Shown here piece by piece: positions 6,820 to 14,623 of a DNA stretch of 15,339 nucleotides. The notes under the pieces are model-generated. The model saw only the letters and a program-made list of their open reading frames with translations, had not been told where the DNA came from and searched no databases. The translations under genes were made by a program, and so were the position numbers. Each line of letters opens with the position of its first letter. Position 1 is the stretch's first letter. This DNA comes from an uncultured Granulicatella sp. (GTDB taxonomy: Bacteria; Bacillota; Bacilli; Lactobacillales; Aerococcaceae): NCBI GenBank assembly GCA_938017885.1, contig CALIJD010000005.1, positions 1 through 15,339 of the forward strand, written 5' to 3'.

Positions 6820-7347
6820 TTAATTGTGTTTTTTTGTAAGAACTTTAATACGATCTGCAAGAAAGACTGCAATGACTAATTTTCCTAAATCAGGAAGAAT
6901 AAACGGATATAAACCGAAGCCAAGGATTTGTTGAAGACTTAGTTCTTGCATCTTAATGCTTAAGAGTACAAAGGTCATATAAGGAATTCCGATGACGTAG
7001 AAAATGACTTCACCAACAAGTGCGGCTAGAACCCATCCAAAAATATTGTTAATACGGTTTCCGATAAATGAGATGACAGGTGCAGCAACCATAAATCCAA
7101 TAACAAAACCAAATGATGGAGAAACAAATAATGCAGTTCCTCCTCCTAATAAGAAAAGTAGTAGGAAGTGAATAAATTGAGCAGCAAATGCAGCAGCTGG
7201 TGGCAAGAGTAGGGATGCCAAAATTACTGTGGCAGTTTGTGCTGAGAATGGTACTGGACCAATCGGGATTTTTAAGTAGCTAGATACGTAGCAGAGTGCA
7301 CCAAAAAGTGCAGCAAGTACAATTGTTTGAATCGATAATTTTTTCAT
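6820..7347 (-). CDS. bioY: Biotin transporter BioY (ECF S component)
   Basis: BioY is the membrane S component that binds biotin and works with the shared ECF energizing module (EcfA1/A2/T), which is not encoded here. The 175-residue product is almost entirely hydrophobic with about six predicted membrane segments, close to the usual 180-190 residues. It carries the BioY motif KIPIGPVPFSAQTATVILAS after the first helix and the Gly-rich GGGTALFVSPSFGFVIGF segment in the middle. The start at 7347 has AGGAG on the - strand at 7356-7360 with 8 bases spacing. It follows birA by 19 bases, so the pair is very likely one operon under biotin control through the operator upstream of birA. With no biotin synthesis genes in view, uptake from the environment is the likely route, but the rest of the genome would decide this. 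Confidence 0.93.
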   Translation of the reverse strand: MKKLSIQTIVLAALFGALCYVSSYLKIPIGPVPFSAQTATVILASLLLPPAAAFAAQFIHFLLLFLLGGGTALFVSPSFGFVIGFMVAAPVISFIGNRINNIFGWVLAALVGEVIFYVIGIPYMTFVLLSIKMQELSLQQILGFGLYPFILPDLGKLVIAVFLADRIKVLTKKHN

Positions 7348-7366
7348 GTGTTTAACTCCTAATGAT

Positions 7367-8359
7367 TTAATTTTCTGGGCGAATACTTACTTCGCCATAT
7401 GATAATGAATGAATGGATCCATCGTCCGTTTGAACAATGAGATGACCGTTATTGTCCACGCTTTTTGCGGTGGCAGGATATGTTTTCATACCGCTAATGA
7501 CATTGATTTTCTTTCCGACAATAATCGAATGAGATTTATACTCTTCCATGAAGTCACGCTTACCAGAATTGATGGCCTCGTAGCATTGATTCCATTCTTT
7601 AAGGAAACGAGCTACAAACTCGTTGCGGCTAAAATTTTTTGGAATCTCTTGCGGAGAAAAGAGGGAGCCGATAATCGGTTTTAAGTCCTCTGGAATAATG
7701 GCGTCGTCGATATGCAAATTAATTCCCATGCCAACAATCAACGCATCCACCCTTTGAGCTTCAATATTTGTTACTGCTTCTGTTAAGATGCCAGCAATCT
7801 TTTTATCGTGGTAGTAAAGATCATTCACCCATTTAATTCCGACTGTTTCATGAATGAAAGATTCTACTGCACGCGTTGCGGCAACTGCTGTAGCGCAAGT
7901 GATTAAAGAAATGCTATCCAAATCACCTTCTGGAAAAATACAGATACTCATGTATAAACCAGATTTAGGAGGTGAGAGGAAGGTTCTTCCTAGACGGCCA
8001 CGTCCAGCCGTTTGCTCTTCGGCAATAAAGAAGGTTGGAACTCTTGCTCCTGAAGCGCCATAGTTTTTAGCTAAATCATTGGTTGAAGTAGTTGTCTCAA
8101 AGACTTGAATATCCCAATCTTGTAAATGTTCACCTAGATGAGTCCGAATGCCTTCAAGGGTTAACAAATCCGTCTGTCTGGATAATTGATAACCTACTTT
8201 TGTGCTTGAGGTAATTTCGTAACCGTCTTTCTTTAATTGCTGAATGGCTTTCCACACTGCGGTTCGAGAAAGATTCAAATGGTCAGCGATATCTTGTCCA
8301 GAAAGGGGTTTGTCTACGGTGCTATATAATAGTCGTAAAACTTCCTGTTTAGTACTCAT
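7367..8359 (-). CDS. birA: Bifunctional biotin--[acetyl-CoA-carboxylase] ligase / biotin operon repressor BirA
   Basis: BirA activates biotin with ATP and attaches it to the biotin carrier subunit of carboxylases. Class II members also repress biotin genes. The 330-residue product has an N-terminal winged helix (residues about 1-60, with LSGQDIADHLNLSRTAVWKA), so it is the bifunctional type. The catalytic domain has TTTSTNDLAKNYG, the biotinyl-AMP loop GRGRLGR at residues 119-125, and KWVNDLYYHDKKIAGIL with the conserved Lys187. A C-terminal SH3-like domain ends SLSYGEVSIRPEN. The start has a near-perfect AGGAGG (8365-8370 on the - strand). A BirA-type operator lies over the -35 box of its promoter, consistent with autoregulation together with bioY 19 bases downstream. 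Confidence 0.95.
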   Translation of the reverse strand: MSTKQEVLRLLYSTVDKPLSGQDIADHLNLSRTAVWKAIQQLKKDGYEITSSTKVGYQLSRQTDLLTLEGIRTHLGEHLQDWDIQVFETTTSTNDLAKNYGASGARVPTFFIAEEQTAGRGRLGRTFLSPPKSGLYMSICIFPEGDLDSISLITCATAVAATRAVESFIHETVGIKWVNDLYYHDKKIAGILTEAVTNIEAQRVDALIVGMGINLHIDDAIIPEDLKPIIGSLFSPQEIPKNFSRNEFVARFLKEWNQCYEAINSGKRDFMEEYKSHSIIVGKKINVISGMKTYPATAKSVDNNGHLIVQTDDGSIHSLSYGEVSIRPEN

Positions 8360-8392
8360 AATGGCCTCCTTTCGTCAATATTCATGTTTTTA

Positions 8393-8420
8393 AGTGTAAC
8401 AGATTTAATCCGATTGTCAA
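8393..8420 (-). promoter_or_regulatory. Promoter of birA-bioY
   Basis: Read on the - strand, a perfect TTGACA (8415-8420) is separated by 16 bases from TACACT (8393-8398), which is preceded by TGT as an extended -10 element. Transcription would begin about 25-30 bases before the birA start codon. The -35 box lies inside the left arm of the BirA operator, so repressor binding would block RNA polymerase. Confidence 0.7.
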
Positions 8421-8445
8421 CTAACAAATTTTCGAGGGTTAACAA
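8414..8445. promoter_or_regulatory. BirA operator (biotin-responsive inverted repeat)
   Basis: The left arm TTGTCAACT (8414-8422) and right arm GGTTAACAA (8437-8445) are inverted repeats with two mismatches around 14 bases. They match the known Firmicutes BirA box, TTGTTAAC and GTTAACAA separated by about 15 bases. The position over the -35 box of the birA-bioY promoter and the presence of a DNA-binding domain in the encoded BirA both support the call. The site lies about 45 bases upstream of the murA -10 box, so it probably does not control murA. Confidence 0.78.
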
Positions 8446-8487
8446 TAGCGATAGACGTTTAAAATATAGCAGATTCTTATAGGAACA

Positions 8488-8496
8488 TGGTATAAT
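8488..8496 (+). promoter_or_regulatory. Extended -10 promoter of murA-rho
   Basis: TGG immediately precedes a perfect TATAAT (8491-8496). No good -35 box is found 16-18 bases upstream, which is acceptable for an extended -10 promoter. It lies 32 bases before the murA start codon. Confidence 0.65.
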
Positions 8497-8528
8497 AACT
8501 GAGAAGATTTAGTGAAAGGAATTTTAGT

Positions 8529-9788
8529 ATGAGAAAATTAGTCATTAACGGTGGTAAACCGCTAAAAGGTGAAGTGACCATTAGTGGAGCAAAAAATAGT
8601 ACAGTAGCTTTAATTCCGGCTGCTATTATCGCCGAAGAACCAGTAGTGTTAGAAGGGGTGCCTGACATCCAAGATGTTGCTGCATTAATTGAAATTTTAA
8701 ATGATTTTAACGTGAAAACAGAATTTGTAGATGGAACATTAACCATTGATCCAACAGAAATGAAATCCATCCCAATGCCAAAAGGAAAAATCCAAAGTAT
8801 GAGAGCTTCTTATTATTTTATGGGAGCAACTCTTGCGAAGTTTGGAGAAGGTGTGGTAGGACTTCCTGGCGGGTGTTTCTTAGGGCCACGACCAATCGAT
8901 CAACATTTAAAGGGATTCAAAGCTTTAGGTGCCAATGTAGAAGATCGTGATGGGGCAATCTATTTATCAACCGATGAAGAAGGCCTAGTAGGTACTAAAA
9001 TTTATATGGATGTCGTTTCAGTAGGTGCGACGATTAATGTTTTATTAGCCGCTGTTCGTGCTAAAGGAAAAACGATTATTGAGAACGCTGCTCGTGAGCC
9101 AGAAATTATCGATGTGGTCACATTGTTAAATAAAATGGGTGCTAATATTAAAGGGGCAGGAACAAGTATGATTCGTGTGGAAGGAGTAGAAAGACTCCAC
9201 GGATGTAGTCATACAATTATCCCTGACCGCATTGAAGCAGGAACTTATTTATCTGTTGCCGCAGCAGTTGGTGAAGGGATTCGCGTTAAAAACGTAATTT
9301 TTGAACACTTAGAAAGTCTCATTGCAAAGATGGATGAAATGGGTGTCAAGATGGAAGTTGGAGAGGATGATATCTATGTTTATCCTTCTACAAATCTTAA
9401 GGCAGTGAATATTAAAACCATGCCGTATCCAGGATTTGCTACAGACCTGCAACAAACGATTACGCCATTATTTATGAAAGCAAATGGGACTGCAATGATT
9501 GTAGATACCATTTATCCAAAACGTGTTGGGCATGTTCCAGAATTAAATCGTATGGGAGCCCACGGGAAAGTGATTGAAGATATTATTACATTTGAAGGAC
9601 CAACGCCTCTAGTAGGTGCAGAAGTTGCTGCAAGTGATCTTCGTGCTGGAGCTGGACTTGTAGTCGCGGGATTAATGGCTGAAGGAACGACTAAGATTTC
9701 TAATATTGAACATATTCTTAGAGGTTATTCAAATATTGTTGAGAAACTTCAAGCTCTAGGTGCTGATATTACGATGATTGAAGAATAA
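8529..9788 (+). CDS. murA: UDP-N-acetylglucosamine 1-carboxyvinyltransferase, MurA2/MurZ type
   Basis: This enzyme transfers enolpyruvate from PEP to UDP-GlcNAc, the first committed step of peptidoglycan synthesis, in the cytoplasm. The 419-residue length is standard. Key residues are present: Lys22 in ISGAKNS, Cys116 in [13 protein letters not shown] (the PEP- and fosfomycin-reactive cysteine, so no Asp replacement giving natural fosfomycin resistance), Asp306 in FATDLQQT, and [10 protein letters not shown] near the end. Low-GC Firmicutes usually have two MurA paralogues. The N-terminal sequence and the location directly before rho match MurZ (MurAB/MurA2) of Bacillus and its relatives, so a second murA is expected elsewhere. 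AAAGGA at 8515-8520 precedes the start. rho follows after 11 bases, so the two are probably co-transcribed from the extended -10 promoter at 8488. Confidence 0.96.
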   Translation: MRKLVINGGKPLKGEVTISGAKNSTVALIPAAIIAEEPVVLEGVPDIQDVAALIEILNDFNVKTEFVDGTLTIDPTEMKSIPMPKGKIQSMRASYYFMGATLAKFGEGVVGLPGGCFLGPRPIDQHLKGFKALGANVEDRDGAIYLSTDEEGLVGTKIYMDVVSVGATINVLLAAVRAKGKTIIENAAREPEIIDVVTLLNKMGANIKGAGTSMIRVEGVERLHGCSHTIIPDRIEAGTYLSVAAAVGEGIRVKNVIFEHLESLIAKMDEMGVKMEVGEDDIYVYPSTNLKAVNIKTMPYPGFATDLQQTITPLFMKANGTAMIVDTIYPKRVGHVPELNRMGAHGKVIEDIITFEGPTPLVGAEVAASDLRAGAGLVVAGLMAEGTTKISNIEHILRGYSNIVEKLQALGADITMIEE

Positions 9789-9799
9789 GAAGGGACAAT

Positions 9800-11068
9800 A
9801 TGCCAGAACAAGTAGAAACTGTAACCTTGCAAAGTTTGCAAGAAAAGACTTTAAAAGAGATGTACGGCTTTGCTAAACATTATAAAATTCCTTATTACGG
9901 TCAGATGAATAAAAAGGAATTGGCACTTGCGATTATTCGCGCCCAAGAAGAAGCTACAGGATTTTTTCAAGTAGAAGGGGTCTTGGATATTAATCGTGCA
10001 GAGGGTTTTGGATTCCTTAGACCCATCAACTACTCAAGTAGCCAAGAAGATATTTACATTTCTTCTTCTCAAATCAGACGCTTTGATCTTCGAAATGGAG
10101 ATTTAGTGAGTGGAACTGCACGTCCTCCTCGCCAAGGAGAGAAGTTCAATGGGTTGATGCAAGTGGGATTTGTTAATGGAAAAGATCCCGAAGAGGCAAA
10201 AGAAAGAGATCATTTCCCAGGACTTACACCACTTTATCCAGAAAAGCAAATGATTTTGGAAACAACAAGAGGGCGGATCGCCTCTAGAATGCTTGATTTA
10301 ATTTGTCCGATAGGCTTTGGACAAAGGGGCTTGATTGTTGCTCCACCAAAAGCAGGGAAGACCAGTCTATTAAATGAAATTGCTAATGGAATTACGACAA
10401 ATCATCCAGATGCTGAGTTGATTATTTTATTAATCGATGAACGACCAGAAGAAGTAACGGATATTGAACGCACAGTAAATGCTGAGGTGGTTTATTCAAC
10501 GTTCGATCAGCTGCCGGAAAATCATATTAAGATTAGTGAATTAGTATTAGAACGTGCTTTGCGACTAGTGGAGGACGGGAGAGATGTCATTATTTTAATG
10601 GATAGCTTGACGCGATTAGCTAGAGCATATAATTTAACGATTCCCCCTTCAGGAAGAACTTTAAGCGGTGGGATTGATCCTGCTGCATTCTATCGCCCTA
10701 AAAAATTCTTTGGTTCTGCTAGAAATATTGAAGAAGGCGGAAGTTTGACGATTTTAGCGACAGCTTTAGTTGAAACGGGAAGTCGAATGGATGATGTCAT
10801 TTATGAAGAGTTTAAAGGAACTGGAAATTCAGAAATCCATCTTTCAAGAGAACTTGCAGAAAGAAGAGTGTTTCCTGCGATTGACGTTAAGCGCTCAGGA
10901 ACGCGTAAAGAAGAAACGTTACTTTCAAAAGAAATCATTGATGTGATATGGAAAGTGCGTCATTCGATTAAAGGTGATGGACTTGAGACAAGTGAGCAAC
11001 TAGTGAAACAGTTGAAAGAAACAAAGTCCAATGACGATTTTATTCGTCGATTAAACTTACTAGGTTAA
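9800..11068 (+). CDS. rho: Transcription termination factor Rho
   Basis: Rho is a hexameric RNA helicase that releases RNA polymerase from untranslated transcripts. The 422-residue product has the N-terminal helical domain, the OB-fold RNA-binding motif GFGFLR at residues 69-74, the P-loop APPKAGKTS near residue 181, Walker [17 protein letters not shown], the Q-loop region with [22 protein letters not shown], and the R-loop FKGTGNSE. No long low-complexity insertion is present. The start is 11 bases after murA, with an AGAAGGGA-like site only about 4 bases upstream, so translation may be coupled to murA. The Bacillus arrangement of rho followed by rpmE is not kept; a strong intrinsic terminator follows at once. 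Confidence 0.97.
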   Translation: MPEQVETVTLQSLQEKTLKEMYGFAKHYKIPYYGQMNKKELALAIIRAQEEATGFFQVEGVLDINRAEGFGFLRPINYSSSQEDIYISSSQIRRFDLRNGDLVSGTARPPRQGEKFNGLMQVGFVNGKDPEEAKERDHFPGLTPLYPEKQMILETTRGRIASRMLDLICPIGFGQRGLIVAPPKAGKTSLLNEIANGITTNHPDAELIILLIDERPEEVTDIERTVNAEVVYSTFDQLPENHIKISELVLERALRLVEDGRDVIILMDSLTRLARAYNLTIPPSGRTLSGGIDPAAFYRPKKFFGSARNIEEGGSLTILATALVETGSRMDDVIYEEFKGTGNSEIHLSRELAERRVFPAIDVKRSGTRKEETLLSKEIIDVIWKVRHSIKGDGLETSEQLVKQLKETKSNDDFIRRLNLLG

Positions 11069-11071
11069 TCT

Positions 11072-11111
11072 AACATCCCCTAAGTTTTTTCTTAGGGGAT
11101 GTTGTTTTTTT
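11072..11111 (+). terminator. Intrinsic terminator of murA-rho
   Basis: A perfect 13-bp stem pairs AACATCCCCTAAG (11072-11084) with CTTAGGGGATGTT (11091-11103). It has a T6 loop and a run of seven T at 11105-11111. It starts three bases after the rho stop codon. Confidence 0.95.
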
Positions 11112-11125
11112 ATGTCAAACGGAAT

Positions 11126-11154
11126 TTTATTTAGAAAGCTCCTTATGGTAGAAT
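11126..11154 (+). promoter_or_regulatory. Promoter of the ybaK-yunD-yutD-nagD-lit operon
   Basis: TAGAAT at 11149-11154 is preceded by TGG, an extended -10 element. A weak TTTATT lies 17 bases upstream at 11126-11131. It is 20 bases before the ybaK start and just after the rho terminator, which is where a new promoter is expected. Confidence 0.55.
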
Positions 11155-11174
11155 AAAAGAAGGAGTGATATCAC

Positions 11175-11678
11175 GTGAAAAAGAAAAAAGTAATCAAAAC
11201 AAATGCTGTAAGAATGGTAGAACAAGCCAAAATCCCCTATGTTATTCATGAGTATGATGTAGACACAGCTCATTTAGATGCGCTTCATGCTGCAGACGGA
11301 ATGGGGATTCCTGTTGAAGAAGTATATAAAACGATTGTGTTAACAGGAGATAGAACAGGGCATCTAGTTGCTTGTATTGCAGCTCATAAGGAATTAGATT
11401 TAAAACAGGTGGCAAAAATTTCAGGGAATAAGAAAGTTGAATTACTATCTCTAGATCAACTCGAACCGCTTACAGGATATGTGCGAGGAGGTTGCTCTCC
11501 CATCGGTATGAAAAAGAAATTTCCAACTTTTATTGAGGAGAGTGCGATGCAAAATGAGACCATTCGTATCTCTGCTGGAAAGCGTGGTTTGCAAATGGAG
11601 TTGGCACCGAAAGACTTACAAAAAATGACTGAAGCAACCTTGTTTAATAATGCTAGTCATGAGGAAATTGATGAGTGA
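11175..11678 (+). CDS. ybaK: Cys-tRNA(Pro)/Cys-tRNA(Cys) deacylase YbaK/EbsC
   Basis: YbaK hydrolyses cysteine wrongly attached to tRNA(Pro), a trans-acting editing factor in translation. The 167-residue product has the family length and features: a basic start, VYKTIVLTG with the conserved catalytic-site Lys52, the LKQVAKISGNKKVELL helix, and the hallmark VRGGCSPIGMKKKFP loop. It begins with GTG at 11175 behind AGGAG (11161-11165) at 9 bases spacing; no better ATG is nearby. The stop overlaps the next start by 8 bases. Related single-domain editing proteins such as ProXp have other specificities, but the GGCSPIG loop fits YbaK. It is the first gene of a five-gene operon bounded by terminators. 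Confidence 0.93.
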   Translation: MKKKKVIKTNAVRMVEQAKIPYVIHEYDVDTAHLDALHAADGMGIPVEEVYKTIVLTGDRTGHLVACIAAHKELDLKQVAKISGNKKVELLSLDQLEPLTGYVRGGCSPIGMKKKFPTFIEESAMQNETIRISAGKRGLQMELAPKDLQKMTEATLFNNASHEEIDE

Positions 11679-13029
11679 TTTAACAATTCTTCACGTGAAT
11701 GATATGCACTCAAATTTTCATTCGTTAAAAACGCAAACGAATTTTATGAGGGCTAGAAGGAAAGAACTTGAAGAATTAGGTCATACTGTTTGGGCAGTTG
11801 ATTTAGGAGACTTGATTGATCGAGTTCATCCTCTAGTGGAAGCAAAAAATGGGCAAATTGCGTCGACCATTTTGAACCAGCAAAGAATAGATTTTGTAAC
11901 ACTAGGAAATAATGAAGGGACTGCTTATACTCCAAAAGAACTAGAGGGAGCTTATAAGGAAAGGGATTTTAAAGTCATTATCTCTAATGTGAAGTGGCAA
12001 TCTACAGGGGAAACACCGCCTTATGCAACTGAAATCCAATTCGAAAAAATTGAACAATGTAGCATTGCGATACTGGGGTTGACAGCCTCCTATCCAGAAA
12101 GTTACGAACCAAATGGATATTGGATTGAAGACCCTTTTAAAACGCTTGATAGATTAGTCCCTAGACTTGCTAGTGAGGGACATCAAATTGTCCTTTTATC
12201 CCATTTGGGTATTGAGTTGGATAACTTGATAGCCGAATCGTATCCAGAAATTCAAGTGATTCTTGGAGCACACACACATCATTTGTTTAAAGAAGGAAAA
12301 AGGGTGAACCAAACACTCTTAACAGGTGGGTTTAAATATGGTGCTTACATTGGAGAGCTACATTTAAAAACTGAGAAAGAAAAGCTCATTCCTTTAGAAG
12401 AAAGTATGATTGAAGTTGAAACACTAAAAGAGGATCCTGCGACTGATGAAGGAAAAATCTACCTAAAAGAAGGAATCAAATTACTCAAAGAAAATATTGT
12501 TCTTCCTCAGATTCCAGATTATTCAGTAAGAGACTTGGCACAACTTTCCCTTGAAGCGATGATTAGGCAAACAGGAATTCCGATTGCGTTTACATATACT
12601 GGACTATTTGTACATGAGTTTAAGAAGGGGGCATTAACGAAGTTTGATTTACATAACTGTATGCCTCATCCGATTCACTTAAATAAAAGTCAATTTTCTG
12701 TAAAAAATTTTAAACAATTACTCCAAGTTTTTGAAGAGCAACAACCAGAATTACTAGAAAAAGCTATTCGCGGATATGGTTTTCGTGGTAAACTATTTGG
12801 AGAGATCTTATATACTGGTTTTTCTAAAAAGGGTGAAGAAATTATCGTCGATGGAAAAGTTTTAGGAGACGATGAAATCATTACATTTGTATGCCCAGAC
12901 CATATGCGTTTTGTCCCTTTTTTCCCGATGATTGAAGAAAAAGGGATCAATCAAATTTTATATCCAGATTTATTAAGAACGATTATTGAAAAAGAATTAA
13001 TTTTTAAAGAAAGGAACTATCATGACTGA
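11671..13029 (+). CDS. yunD: YunD-like metallophosphatase / 5'-nucleotidase family protein
   Basis: The 452-residue protein has an N-terminal dimetal phosphoesterase domain: LHVNDMHSN (Asp11, His13), VDLGDLID (Asp47), LGNNEG at 78-83 where many relatives have GNHE, LSHLG (His178), and GAHTHH at 199-204. A C-terminal 5'-nucleotidase substrate domain begins around residue 290, with LAQLSLEAMIRQTGIPIAFT. No signal peptide or anchor is visible, so unlike secreted UshA-type enzymes it should act in the cytoplasm. ATGs at 11650 and 11659 are in frame but lack a ribosome site. The start at 11671 has TGAGG with 6-7 bases spacing and gives the family N-terminus. It overlaps ybaK by 8 bases, and its own stop overlaps yutD by 8 bases. 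The exact nucleotide substrate is unknown. Confidence 0.88.
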   Translation: MSDLTILHVNDMHSNFHSLKTQTNFMRARRKELEELGHTVWAVDLGDLIDRVHPLVEAKNGQIASTILNQQRIDFVTLGNNEGTAYTPKELEGAYKERDFKVIISNVKWQSTGETPPYATEIQFEKIEQCSIAILGLTASYPESYEPNGYWIEDPFKTLDRLVPRLASEGHQIVLLSHLGIELDNLIAESYPEIQVILGAHTHHLFKEGKRVNQTLLTGGFKYGAYIGELHLKTEKEKLIPLEESMIEVETLKEDPATDEGKIYLKEGIKLLKENIVLPQIPDYSVRDLAQLSLEAMIRQTGIPIAFTYTGLFVHEFKKGALTKFDLHNCMPHPIHLNKSQFSVKNFKQLLQVFEEQQPELLEKAIRGYGFRGKLFGEILYTGFSKKGEEIIVDGKVLGDDEIITFVCPDHMRFVPFFPMIEEKGINQILYPDLLRTIIEKELIFKERNYHD

Positions 13030-13840
13030 GAAAACCGTAGAGACGCTTTCAGATGAATTGAGTCAAGTTTTGCAAGAAATTGTGACGAATCCTGATGAGG
13101 AACCAAAAAGAGCGGTGGTAGTGGACGAAAAAACGATTTTGGTCGATGAGGTACATTACCAAATCATTGAAGATTATAGAAACGGATTTAATATTGAAGC
13201 GTTCAATGAACGCTATAACGATATTTTTGAGCGTTATGACTATATTGTAGGGGATTGGGGCCATGAAAAATTACGATTAAAGGGCTTCTTTAAACATTCT
13301 CATAAATTAGCAACTCCAGATAGAGATATTGATTATTTACAAGAGTATATTTTGGAATATTGCAATTTTGGCTGTCAGTATTTTGTATTAGAAAGAGATC
13401 CTGAGGCAAAACACAAACCTGTTCTTGAGGAAGAAAAACCTCAACGTCCAAGACGAGAAAGAAATTCTCAAAGAAAACGCCAAAATAATCCAAGACGAGA
13501 GCATGTATTTAGTCCAGTAGATTTAGATGCTCCTGCGAGAAATCAACAAAATCGTAAGTTCAAAGAGAAATCTCAAAATCGTCAAAAGCGTCGTAATAAT
13601 GAAACAAATCCACGCAATAAAAAAGAACAAGATTTTAATTTAAAAGAATTTATTCCAAAAGAGACAATGAAGGAATATGGAGAAAAAACGTTTAAACCTA
13701 AAACGAAGAAATCAAATTCGCAACATTTCTCAATGAAAGAAGTTGAAAAATCTTCAAGTAGCAAGGTGAAGAAAAGTGTCGTTAAAAATCCTCAGAAAAA
13801 AGGATTCCATATTAGAGAAAACCAACAAAGAGGGAAATAA
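13022..13840 (+). CDS. yutD: YutD family protein with a long basic C-terminal extension
   Basis: Residues about 42-125 form the YutD domain (DUF1027): YQIIEDYRNGFNIEAFNERY, YDYIVGDWGHEKLRLKGFF, and LEYCNFGCQYFVL, the typical pattern of this family of unknown function. B. subtilis YutD is only about 100 residues; this one has 272. Residues from about 126 onward form a low-complexity tail rich in Arg, Lys, Asn and Gln, for example RPRRERNSQRKRQNNPRRE. By my count residues 141-272 hold about 40 Lys/Arg and about 15 Asp/Glu, so the tail should be disordered, strongly positive and possibly RNA- or ribosome-binding. AAAGAAAGGA at 13007-13016 supports the start. The stop abuts the next ATG with no gap. 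No function can be stated beyond family membership. Confidence 0.88.
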   Translation: MTEKTVETLSDELSQVLQEIVTNPDEEPKRAVVVDEKTILVDEVHYQIIEDYRNGFNIEAFNERYNDIFERYDYIVGDWGHEKLRLKGFFKHSHKLATPDRDIDYLQEYILEYCNFGCQYFVLERDPEAKHKPVLEEEKPQRPRRERNSQRKRQNNPRREHVFSPVDLDAPARNQQNRKFKEKSQNRQKRRNNETNPRNKKEQDFNLKEFIPKETMKEYGEKTFKPKTKKSNSQHFSMKEVEKSSSSKVKKSVVKNPQKKGFHIRENQQRGK

Positions 13841-14623
13841 ATGTATAAAGCGTATTTTATTGATTTAGATGGAACTATGTATAAGGGGAAAGAACGTATT
13901 CCTACAGCTGAAGCTTTTATTAAAAGACTACAGGAAGCTAACATCCCGTTTTTATTTGTAACAAATAATGCGACGAAAACTCCTGAACAAGTGGCCCAAA
14001 ACTTGCGTGAAAATTATGGGACGAATGTTGAAGCCTCAGAAGTCTATACAAGTGGTGTTGCTGCTGTAGATTACATAAAATCGCACTACCCAGTGGAGCG
14101 TATTATGGTAATCGGAGAAGAAGCGATTAAGAATCAAGTAAAAGCAGCTGGCTTTACACTGGATTCAGAAAATCCGGAAATAGTCCTACAGTCCTTAAAT
14201 CGAAATGTTACTTATAAAGATTTAGAGAAAGCGACTTTAGCTATTAGAGGTGGAGCAACCTATATTGTTACAAATATCGATTCCAATTTACCGAGTGAAA
14301 AAGGCCCTGTTCCTGGTTCAGGAGCAATAACTGGATTCTTAAAAGTAGCTACCCAAGTCGAACCGATTGTTATTGGTAAACCAAGTAGTATCATTATGGA
14401 ATCAGCATTAGACTATCTTAATGCGAAGTTTCCTAACTCACATTTTTCAAAAGAAGACATTGCCATGGTTGGAGATAATTATCAAACAGATATTCAAGCA
14501 GGCATTCAATATGGAATGGATACAATTATGGTTTTAACAGGATTTTCTACAAGAGAAACGTTGTTGAACGTAGAGGAACAACCAACCCATTTAGTAGAGG
14601 ATTTGAGTAAATGGAACATTTAA
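13841..14623 (+). CDS. HAD-family phosphatase, NagD/YutF type (HAD-IIA)
   Basis: The 260-residue protein is a cytoplasmic HAD-IIA hydrolase. Motif I is FIDLDGTMYKG (nucleophile Asp8, acid Asp10). Motif II is FVTNNATK (Thr41). Lys180 lies in VIGKPSSIIMESAL, and motif IV is MVGDNYQTDIQAG. A C2-type cap domain lies between motifs II and III. Family members dephosphorylate small metabolites, such as nucleoside monophosphates or sugar phosphates; the substrate is not evident. The cap segment reads SLNRNVTY where relatives commonly have GLDREVTY, a change that could affect specificity. The start directly follows the yutD stop, with AAAGAGGGA at about 13827-13835, and the gene overlaps lit. The yutD-yutF pairing is also seen in Bacillus. 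Confidence 0.9.
   Translation: MYKAYFIDLDGTMYKGKERIPTAEAFIKRLQEANIPFLFVTNNATKTPEQVAQNLRENYGTNVEASEVYTSGVAAVDYIKSHYPVERIMVIGEEAIKNQVKAAGFTLDSENPEIVLQSLNRNVTYKDLEKATLAIRGGATYIVTNIDSNLPSEKGPVPGSGAITGFLKVATQVEPIVIGKPSSIIMESALDYLNAKFPNSHFSKEDIAMVGDNYQTDIQAGIQYGMDTIMVLTGFSTRETLLNVEEQPTHLVEDLSKWNI

Noticed and set aside
7409..8063. Two + strand open frames opposite birA
   Set aside because: They are shadows of the BirA coding sequence; BirA has full-length conserved motifs and an AGGAGG site, while these have neither.
8360..8528. Riboswitch or small RNA gene between birA and murA
   Set aside because: The space is fully accounted for by two divergent promoters and the BirA operator; no stable stem with a terminator was seen.
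11650..11670. Upstream in-frame ATGs (11650 and 11659) for yunD
   Set aside because: No ribosome binding site is visible for them, and the family N-terminus begins MSDLTILHVND at 11671 behind TGAGG.
13049..13764. Several - strand open frames opposite yutD
   Set aside because: The Lys/Asn-rich tail of YutD gives stop-poor antisense frames by composition; none has a start signal or known motif.
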